Positions 60,301 through 64,000 of a stretch of DNA of 64,000 bases are shown here, piece by piece (the first letter of the stretch is position 1; every line of letters begins with the position of its first letter). The position numbers and the translations under genes were made by a program. The stretch comes from Micromonospora sp. NBC_01796 (GTDB lineage: Bacteria > Actinomycetota > Actinomycetes > Mycobacteriales > Micromonosporaceae), in NCBI RefSeq assembly GCF_035917455.1, contig NZ_CP109078.1, forward strand, positions 7,300,001-7,364,000, given 5' to 3'. The notes under the pieces were generated by a model. The model did not search any database. It was not told the origin of the DNA and worked only from the letters and a program-made list of their open reading frames with translations.

Positions 60301-62053
60301 GTGGTGGCGGGCCATCGGCTGTCGTCACCGGGCCGGTCTGCGCCGGCACGTCCGGGTCGCGGGTGCGGTCGCCGTCCGCGACCGTGTGGTCCGCTGTCGG
60401 GGACGTGGTCGAGTCAGGGGTCGCGGGTGCGTCGGTGCCGGGGGGCGTCTGGACGGAGTCGCCGGTGCCGGTGGTCGGGCCTGCGACGGTCGGGTCCGGC
60501 CGGCTGCCCGCCTCGGGTGAGACCGGAGGGTTGGCGTCCGGCGTCGGCGTGGTAGGCGCGCTGGGGGTCGGCGTGGCCGGGGTCGGCGTCACGACGGATC
60601 GTTCGCCAGGCGGTGGACTCGCCGGCCCGGGATCGGTGCCGGTAGCCGGCGGGGTGGGTGTGGCTGTGGAGTTGACCGTGGAGTCGCGGCCGGTCGAGGT
60701 CGATCCGCTGGTCGTCGAGGTTGTCGAAGTGCTCGAACCGGACGATGTCGTTGTGGTGCTACCCGAGGGGGCGGGTGCTCCAGTCGACACGGGTGCTCCG
60801 GCGGGTACGGCGGGCGTCGTCCGTGCCCCGGTCGTGCCAGTCGCCGCGCCCGCGCCGGTGTTGGAGACGCCCGTCGCTGCCGAGGCGGGTGTGTTCGTCG
60901 CCGATCCCGACGGGATGCCCGCCGGAGTGGGCAGGACCGCTTGAGTGGGCAGAACCGCCGGCGGAGCGAGATTGCTCGGCGCCGGCGTGGGCGCGTTCGT
61001 GTTGCCGAACAGGTTCCGGGCGCCCTGCCCGACCGTGGGGGTGATATCCGGCCGAGCACCGGGGCGCCGGCCCTCACTGACGATCTCACCGATCAACGCC
61101 GCCGGGGTGACGGCACTGAGCAGGTTGTCCAGCGTCATCCCACTGTAGAGGTGGTTGCGCTGCGCCCAGTCGGCCAGGCCGGCCGCGTCCAGCATGCGGT
61201 CCCGGCCGTACTGCAGGACGTTGTCGACGGTCTGGCCGAGGCCGAACGCAACCGCCTCCATGACCCGGCTGTGGATCCCGAGGGTCAGCGGACCCCCGAT
61301 CGCGCCGGCGATGAAGCTGTCGACCAGCTCGACGCCGAACCTGGTCGCCCAGCCCTCGGTGAACGGATCGTGGCCCTCGGCGGCCTGTATGAGCAGGATC
61401 CCGCCCTTGATCCCGCCCATCACACCGGCGTACATGATCCCGCCACGCAGCGCGGCCCGCCCGGCGTTCCTCGCGAGATTCTGGGTGAACTGCCGTACGC
61501 CGGCCTTCACCGTCTCCTGCCAGAGCTTCGTGACCAACTGACGGGCCAGTTGCACGATGGACTGCCTGGCGGTGACGATCGCGACCAACCCGGCCACGCC
61601 GCCGATGCCCGTCCAGATCGTGAGGATGGCCTGGATCAGCGCAACCGCCATCATCACCAGCGTGACGACGGCCATCCACTTCATGGTCTCGATCTCGAGC
61701 GCCTTGGCGTGCACCGTCTGCTGCACCGCACCGAGCAACTCGGCCATGCCTGCGGTCTCGGCGAAGTACGCCTGGAACTGCTCGCGGGCGACCTGGGCCG
61801 CCCCGTCGCCCTGCCACGCGTCGAAGTCGCCCAGGTAGTCCTGCAACTCCTCGAGGTGGGCGCCGTAGAGCTCAGCGGCCTGCAGGTAGGAGTCGGCGAG
61901 GTCGAACAGGCGGCTGTGCCGCGCCTCCGGCCACTGCGTGATCATGTCGAGGAAGTCACCGAGTACGGGGATCCACTCGTTGATCTGGATCATGCACTGG
62001 CGTACGGCCTCCAGGGCGGCGTCTGCTCCGTCCTCCGCGACGTTGTCGCCCAA
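51383..62053 (-). CDS. giant T7SS polymorphic toxin-like ORF with multiple enzymatic modules
   Basis: 3,556 codons from TTG 62053, supported by GGGGAGG five bases upstream. Residues 1-340 have a WXG-like hairpin (W80-Q-G82) and hydrophobic helices at about 125-160. Residues about 340-940 are a Pro/Thr/Asp linker. Then come an HExxH motif (H1149-EGM-H1153), a papain-fold toxin (C1719 in NNCLDC, H1839 in GGHAMV, D1856 in WWDPQNG), a GNAT-like region (about 2200-2350, VHGKGVAEEF), a HELAE domain (H2639) and a C-terminal ADP-ribosyltransferase (R3429, S3456-V-S3458, E3500-DQ-E3503). Residues 1912-2018 and 2690-2765 are out-of-frame readings of two small genes, so the product may be one read-through protein or successive toxin cassettes. 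T7SS export is inferred from the N-terminus and neighbours. Confidence 0.75.
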   Translation of the reverse strand: MGDNVAEDGADAALEAVRQCMIQINEWIPVLGDFLDMITQWPEARHSRLFDLADSYLQAAELYGAHLEELQDYLGDFDAWQGDGAAQVAREQFQAYFAETAGMAELLGAVQQTVHAKALEIETMKWMAVVTLVMMAVALIQAILTIWTGIGGVAGLVAIVTARQSIVQLARQLVTKLWQETVKAGVRQFTQNLARNAGRAALRGGIMYAGVMGGIKGGILLIQAAEGHDPFTEGWATRFGVELVDSFIAGAIGGPLTLGIHSRVMEAVAFGLGQTVDNVLQYGRDRMLDAAGLADWAQRNHLYSGMTLDNLLSAVTPAALIGEIVSEGRRPGARPDITPTVGQGARNLFGNTNAPTPAPSNLAPPAVLPTQAVLPTPAGIPSGSATNTPASAATGVSNTGAGAATGTTGARTTPAVPAGAPVSTGAPAPSGSTTTTSSGSSTSTTSTTSGSTSTGRDSTVNSTATPTPPATGTDPGPASPPPGERSVVTPTPATPTPSAPTTPTPDANPPVSPEAGSRPDPTVAGPTTGTGDSVQTPPGTDAPATPDSTTSPTADHTVADGDRTRDPDVPAQTGPVTTADGPPPPQSDSTTDGVVSTSERSAGAPPPDSVDGGHRTDGSDQRSVDGQPPGSTTPSAPDSARTDSARSEPPASTSQPSGDGGTGRAESRWQEWKQRIETRIETQYAHGVAEHFGRSPDGADPTTGSAPPLTPDLVQQALNTRPENLNRYGERLRGFIEQNFTRVDETGTRRPLNATEIDARLEQMRGEGHSPNPPATPTDTPEPDSATRTDPAEGVDRTDPSEGAARPDRETAGQQPNGTPRPEVEAGPVPEGGSRSEPAPQPDGAARPEAETGPQPESDTRPDGAARAEAETASRPEADTRPDEAARPEAETGPRPDATHTAESELRPTDNLGPNFPSPDGRTGADLPRQVRDLVDQARQRLLDNYPEHAVAGRLRDLDDIARVADRLQDSAARARVTGDTRDLVRQVRELSSSVNQYSDRYRNWHHPTRPDLPADPGWRDLDGVDPLNSVEMANRAASIDPETHRFHVIDQAIAIAKIGDVLGPEFEVHARRTFERTVPMDMRHAAEVLSPADASHLAESINGNSRGFYDSRLGITFVNPTGAARHPITGESITVPRPISAIAATVVHEGMHAMQPNMALVSDLVRDSMSGAEARRLVQQLRLEREFQAFSVQQRFMHGLTGFRSSDPQVDPRIPSTDGYRDTAALTPRQLVDDLIVRYRIDPSAVPESLVSQLRELTPEQVTEQARTAIAESTHPQPDQRRQGGLHGPITAHVFDSQGWDLERIQSRQGEMALAPLADGTTGVGHPDPTQSPTGDNGPDGEHRSGGDNRPDQENPVGGDGRVEGENGPETSRRLHLPPERFGPLDPQQPGPMGESYTPGVHDRHDGTAQGFDARERETAALRAEEGRLVTRLPVHSLNHAGYRSLEALERTGPDDPGRGVEYKDVGRDTRSAVDDQVRRGLDKFKPQPDGTRLAGDVVVDGRAAGLGRDNAVNSLRSRLGRMLADGDQRLGQVGRIDVYLGDGSRVSHADGRITHHTDEGERVIGEWDADARRFVEPPGRMPEGGNDPDPAIEREDSGAPGDGTTEQGGGPTDRVPDHAAPPPDPTTDPPSDPTAPVDPGHRPGNSPLGGGRPPLASTRTVGPANLGQIEDVQHQRDVADSLRTENGYTVLANPSNHPYGQLVNDGGPEVPGRSNNCLDCSLSALSSFYGHPEVSAPRWPDRLADGSIDRITGEADGPRRAVDWLGANWTGPDSTMPVDPAGRAVAIADQYRVLHQQVADAGPGASAVVVMDWLHVDSSTGQPATDADGAVQSRGGHAMVLVYPDGADGPVWWDPQNGRTWIEPPPSYVAATHTLWSIRGDGLGSSSLPDTSGVVGQPDGGVNNSEGTDHGSASGDNRGSGEGVDDPTGRGRHADSASPVRARLAGTGDPVGTGAWPGDAHRPGELHHRPDGRDHSPSESADTGGDRAVRRGPEARAADWPADLARDGWDTSAPVTASDGTRTAYSGPEGWPDQTPDATPESSRDATRGWPDDRGAPAWDSWRHDPDPVRADQRVAPDPVARAEQPGVLRRMLDGLRQLFGFGDPPARIAVPDTAANPWSAPRPEPYATDSGVLRHDQGWPDSTSTNVLWPEQPAPDLAPVPDASQPTAEPAPPPESSHDEIWSDPPWHREGRPPSLDELIPSTDAEIARWGDAIREEFARHLGSLEFAGMRLRLDLTEPHTFSVYRNSVIVRAEIIDPKRGNVGRAVREFRRDHDGKLIAEHASLKVSSTVHGKGVAEEFNRAMRDWYSYSGVDHISLRAASTVGGYAWARAGFDWQPETGHHARNVMQRLGMQVRSANTDATAVARWAAGDTTVDIDALRALYRATDPDAIVAEIRRQQAGARDILDRAARHEFGTPGYPSPYEVSRAGWNGERGPEASWLGKRALLGADWRAYQRVSDGGPFHPRSAHSTPAPTPPAATDRHQTRRAVGEPAPDSRAPAAPGRTVDTTHPTRGEPTDAQPAPDESTGARVRPRDDIRAMEWAAEAYDRFRADNSDVPDIARHLADVQRSDGQVGFTRAEIDQIKQHLMVEEHLLDDYEGGHVSQRFAPDEDIAEAWIRLREGRHVDADLVLLEHELAESNYLQAHPGATYREAHTHANRSHDWANVAPGRAGEDLDRSWGEGRPDGDSRGLPEGRGGQSGGRIRLWLSGDGSPDGDREGDAAGQTAGRSGEPPLPEGVPEDSADPAGRRDVADEGRIRGVTEEAGGTPTAPLPEQRDGLTDTASDPTNVRDQTVRVPFDFERFFNDPRWADEAARFEHRVGEYYFNDPATLDIAREAVGRLRDVLLELTPRRADESASAHAQRVEGAFFRDDDEGSAGQVGTGVTLDELLAEGNVRETVTAFYNAAYYNRASPTLASAVLHVIDNGRWSVARELGLDVDQLATMRRQLDERLHRAILGRIEARFDPHNFRFARDPFGTGNVVMVSERGVWDLAELFQSQWTRDNRKDTDLERLGLIRTPDSYDAVGAPLGRFERAYVESVVDGPLTPDTPLPWREGVTAHDTTGSRWARQVAGDGFPVIDGISASTTRMLTAAKFLGLDPAKLQGFLGALMGWMLPCRDHSLFEIARGAQIAGVGRQALEPSARTNAVNFYRNLTGLDLHTLRTRILPDGLFPHESLYLRHATDPDGFTETQHPKVRDTAARLWPQLRDGHVTDPDLADWLSRNGIDPGDVAAVRSLGERLSEPHVMALTVYTRHSHYLINNVIRTQLWTAGVSEPIVRGRMKDKVLELVSNYLENLRTGQKALPLPLALRPVLHLGEGHLDSHSPLSPHARAWVDAARRYDAADLLLTEHPATRRTPEVDRARAARVRAEHEMETAWSHIHASLNAPAARLFDEMRWHADMVHDATSRLPTLGSMHAPALAYRGDWITPVHSPIYGSRLWRNGTAREFLSVSRRLDVAVRFMAENPASDRRVFVVYRLSGMQARDISVFSSFAEDQEAVLPPWSRTHRVDAPELADRIRAELDETVDEMVANGVIPEAPQGYEVIVMEEK
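53758..53985 (-). CDS. embedded small gene, putative immunity to the HELAE module
   Basis: 75 residues from ATG 53985, with a GGGGGGAAGGA tract about seven bases upstream, ending in TAA. The protein begins MAILVDFQKVGEDSQEVEYAFG and ends WPTKGGYAA, and reads like a compact folded protein. It lies wholly inside the giant ORF in the +1 frame. By hand count 65 of 75 third positions are G/C here, against 28 of 75 in the giant frame over the same DNA, so this frame is the one under coding selection. Position directly after the HELAE domain suggests its immunity protein. I recall similar small proteins in streptomycetes, but this was not checked. Confidence 0.75.
   Translation of the reverse strand: MAILVDFQKVGEDSQEVEYAFGFPEMDRLMVIEKATQLGRPLDGVENLLYRKAYQKIVRTRLADGTWPTKGGYAA
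56002..56319 (-). CDS. embedded small gene, putative immunity to the papain-fold module
   Basis: 105 residues from ATG 56319, preceded by GAGGGAA at suitable spacing, ending in TAA. The protein (ITEDQARELMTRLVGAGTQIALHPFELGWL..., IIDRTGVITVHPSLPIPVVIEQYVEARRRG) has normal hydrophobic patterning. It lies inside the giant ORF in the +1 frame. About 80% of its third positions are G/C, against 47 of 105 (45%) for the giant frame, whose translation here is His/Arg/Asp/Gly-rich filler. It immediately follows the papain-fold toxin domain, so an immunity role is likely. Confidence 0.78.
   Translation of the reverse strand: MDQRPEITEDQARELMTRLVGAGTQIALHPFELGWLAQEILSEQERGRGMHIGQGNYIIDRTGVITVHPSLPIPVVIEQYVEARRRGQPTGQQIWPETDGTPPHR
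59354..59533 (-). repeat. three 60-bp tandem repeats in the toxin linker
   Basis: Three consecutive 60-bp units code for 20-residue units of the form RPDGAARPEAETGPQPESDT (residues about 841-900 of the giant ORF). They lie in the acidic Pro-rich linker before the first enzymatic domain and probably act as a flexible spacer. Confidence 0.8.
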
Positions 62054-62108
62054 GTGAACCTCCCCTCGATGTCCCGGGTCCCCCAGTGCGTGACCGCCCT
62101 GCTGTCAC

Positions 62109-62768
62109 TTACGGACGGCTGACGTCTCTCGCGACGTACTCCCGCAGCCAACCGACTTCCTGGCCGGGTCCACCGGCCACGTTCCAGCGCAGGACGTCAA
62201 CCTCGCCCTTGACGTCCAGGTGGTAATGACAGGAGTGGAAGGTGATTTCGACCCGTCCTGCGACCTGGCGCACCCTCGGCGGGCTCACCACCTCCGGGTC
62301 CAGGAACGGAAACTCCGCCAGGATCTGGTCGACGCTGTGGACCAACCAACCGGCCTTCGTGAACGCGCTCGCGGCCTGGGCGGCGACCACGGGGCGGTCG
62401 ATGTCGGGGCCGGAGTAGAACTCGGCGAGCAGTTCCGCGTAGGCGAGCGGGTCCAGGTCGTCGCCCAACCGGCCCCCCAACCCGCGCATGGTGGCCTGGT
62501 CGTTGACGTGCAGCACCCCGCCGTCGCGCTGCAGGATCAGACCGAAGGTACGCGACGCGGCGTCCTCGACGGCATCGTCCAGGACCAGACGGAATGCCTG
62601 GTCGACCCAGGGCTCCCGGGCAATGAGCCAGTCGGCGGGCTGGGCGTCGTACCAGCCCCGGTTGGTCTTGATGGCCACGCTGTCCGGCCAGTCCCGCCGG
62701 TTGACGACATTCTCGTGCGGGGTCAGGATGTAGCGCTCCACGGCAGCGGTCAGCCGGTCCCCATCCAC
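62109..62768 (-). CDS. unknown protein in the toxin operon
   Basis: 219 residues from GTG 62768, with GGGAGG seven bases upstream; the longer frame to 62906 overlaps the upstream gene and is rejected. It is rich in Trp and acidic residues (NRRDWPDSVAIKTNRGWYDAQPADWLIAREPWVDQAF) and has no membrane segment. It ends 55 bp before the giant toxin start. It may be a chaperone or partner for toxin export, but no family was recognised. Confidence 0.55.
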   Translation of the reverse strand: MDGDRLTAAVERYILTPHENVVNRRDWPDSVAIKTNRGWYDAQPADWLIAREPWVDQAFRLVLDDAVEDAASRTFGLILQRDGGVLHVNDQATMRGLGGRLGDDLDPLAYAELLAEFYSGPDIDRPVVAAQAASAFTKAGWLVHSVDQILAEFPFLDPEVVSPPRVRQVAGRVEITFHSCHYHLDVKGEVDVLRWNVAGGPGQEVGWLREYVARDVSRP

Positions 62769-62853
62769 CAGACACCTCCCTGTCACTGCGGCCACCTGAC
62801 AATGGCGCTCATCGTCACACGCGTTCACCGACGATTCACCGGCGGACCGGGTC

Positions 62854-63822
62854 CTAGGATCGGCCCGTCGCACCGAGCCGGGCAGCCAGCTGGTCGAGCA
62901 GGTCACGCACCAGGCCGCCGAGCGCCTCCGGCGGTGCGTCGGCGGAGTGACCTCCGACCAAGCCGTCGATCACCGGGCCGGGCGCGTCGCCGACAACCGG
63001 ACTCGGCCCGCACGCGACCGCGACCCATTCCCCGGACTCGACCCGGACTTCGATCGATCCCCGGCCCCGGAGCAGGTCCTCGACGGACAGTCGGCTGGTC
63101 AACGCGGCCGACTCGATGACCTCCCGCCCCACGTGCCCCGAGCCGACCCGCGGATGTAGCGCGGCGTCCAGGACGACACCGAGATCGTCGTCCCCGAGCG
63201 TACGGAGGACCGAGGCGACCGGCCCGGACCAACGCCACCGCCCGTCGTCAGCCACCATCGGGACAATCTGGAGCAGCGTGCCGGTGTCGAAGACGGCGAC
63301 CCGGCCACCGGTCGTGGGGCCGCCGGACACCAGCGGATCGCCGCTCGGCGCGGCGGCCGGCGTCAGGTCCGACCAGACCCGTTGGCCCGTCCCGTCGGCC
63401 GGGGTGTCGGGTGGGAACTCCCTGGTACCCCGCTGTGGCCGGAAGTCGGCGAGAATCCGCAGGTAGTCGCCGTAGGCCATCGACAGATCCAGGCCGGTCA
63501 GCCGATCGAAGATCGCCCGGCCGAGCTGCTCCTGCGGCCCCCGGAAGTCGAGCGACAACTCGAAGCCGTACGGCGCGTACGCCGTCACTTCCTCGTCGGA
63601 CCCGGCGCCGTCACCGAACCCGGCATCCGGGTCCCGGTCAACCGCGTCGAGGGTCAACTGCCCCCAACCGTCGACCCCGATCAGCGGCCGGGCGTCGACC
63701 GGGAACACGTAGCCCTCGCCGGAGTGGAAGTAACCGGTCAGGTCCAGGGTCTCGGCCACCCGGTGAGCCAGGCGCGGCCCGGGACCCGAATAGCTCAGGT
63801 AGATCTCGACGGTGTCGCCCAT
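62854..63822 (-). CDS. unknown protein in the toxin operon
   Basis: 322 residues from ATG 63822, ten bases after the EspC-like stop. The sequence is beta-rich (DTVEIYLSYSGPGPRLAHRVAE, YAPYGFELSLDF) and acidic, without signal or membrane segment. The N-terminal half resembles no domain I know. An adaptor or EspG-like chaperone role is possible from context, but sequence support is absent. Confidence 0.55.
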   Translation of the reverse strand: MGDTVEIYLSYSGPGPRLAHRVAETLDLTGYFHSGEGYVFPVDARPLIGVDGWGQLTLDAVDRDPDAGFGDGAGSDEEVTAYAPYGFELSLDFRGPQEQLGRAIFDRLTGLDLSMAYGDYLRILADFRPQRGTREFPPDTPADGTGQRVWSDLTPAAAPSGDPLVSGGPTTGGRVAVFDTGTLLQIVPMVADDGRWRWSGPVASVLRTLGDDDLGVVLDAALHPRVGSGHVGREVIESAALTSRLSVEDLLRGRGSIEVRVESGEWVAVACGPSPVVGDAPGPVIDGLVGGHSADAPPEALGGLVRDLLDQLAARLGATGRS

Positions 63823-63832
63823 CAGCAGCCCA

Positions 63833-64000
63833 CTACACGTTCGTCTCGTCGATCCGGGTGGCGTTGTCGGTGTCGGTGCCCTGGTATTCCGTCATGGCGA
63901 GGATCGTGCCGTCGCCGACGCGGGACAGGCCCTCCCCCGCTCGCGACAGGCCGGTCTGCACCATGTCCGGCAACGGCTCCTCGGCGCCCGCGGGGACGGC
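63833..64000 (-). CDS. EspC-like T7SS substrate, C-terminal fragment
   Basis: The reverse strand is open from the window edge to a TAG at 63833-63835, giving 55 residues. The fragment (DMVQTGLSRAGEGLSRVGDGTILAMTEYQGTDTDNATRIDE) is an amphipathic helix followed by Y-Q-G-T-D, the YxxxD T7SS secretion motif, and a short tail. This matches the C-terminus of EspC/DUF2580-type WXG-like proteins. It heads the toxin operon, where such small partners are usually co-secreted with the toxin. The N-terminus is outside the window. Confidence 0.65.
   Translation of the reverse strand, partial: AVPAGAEEPLPDMVQTGLSRAGEGLSRVGDGTILAMTEYQGTDTDNATRIDETNV

Overview
The window is high-GC actinobacterial chromosome, about 70% G+C with very strong G/C preference at third codon positions, many GTG starts and frequent 1-4 base start/stop overlaps. 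Gene content (type VII secretion genes, SoxR, an AidB-like acyl-CoA dehydrogenase, a tandem pair of dynamin-like GTPases) fits a filamentous actinomycete, most likely Micromonosporaceae. The family assignment is an inference. I saw no rRNA, tRNA or CRISPR.

Layout. 1-1575: 5' part of a large LuxR/LAL-type ATPase regulator on the minus strand. 1781-5957: operon of two dynamin-like GTPases and an acidic protein. 5980-15510: housekeeping and accessory genes (lipoprotein, methyltransferase, glycerophosphodiesterase, MFS transporter, thymidine kinase, GntR regulator, ATP-grasp protein, AidB-like dehydrogenase, membrane-anchored PQQ-like propeller). 15516-23016: a tyrosine recombinase followed by small regulator/target units: SoxR with a divergent flavin reductase, an ArsR-like regulator with a perfect palindrome, an M23 peptidase, an ArsR/SRPBCC pair, and MarR with a divergent epoxide hydrolase. 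23248-32156: a kinase-N-lobe-like membrane protein with tandem 14-residue repeats, then a tightly overlapping surface-glycan operon (O-antigen-ligase-like protein, flippase, pyruvyltransferase-like protein, three glycosyltransferases). 32231-34754: a DUF1800/DUF1501 pair.

34790-48425 is a type VII secretion (ESX/T7SS) core: an EccA-like AAA ATPase fused to a beta-helix, EccE, a proline-rich protein, a three-ATPase EccC, EccD, EccB and a mycosin-like protein. The mycosin homologue has lost the catalytic His and Ser and the oxyanion Asn, so it is predicted to be a pseudoprotease. No EsxA/EsxB pair lies in the window.

49052-64000 is the most interesting region: a minus-strand toxin operon. It begins with the C-terminus of an EspC-like T7SS substrate carrying a YxxxD motif, then two unknown proteins, then a 10.7-kb ORF (3,556 codons, TTG start). 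That ORF has a WXG-like N-terminus and carries, in order, an HExxH metallopeptidase-like region, a papain-fold deamidase-like toxin, a GNAT-like region, a HELAE domain and a C-terminal R-S-E ADP-ribosyltransferase. Two small genes with their own ribosome binding sites (56002-56319 and 53758-53985) lie inside the ORF in the +1 frame, just after the papain-fold and HELAE modules. Across them, third-position G+C is high in the small frame and collapses in the giant frame. Three tandem paralogues follow the ADP-ribosyltransferase. I read this as a stack of toxin-tip/immunity cassettes in which no stop codon separates the tips, so the array is either one serial multi-toxin or a set of displaced cassettes that remain in frame.
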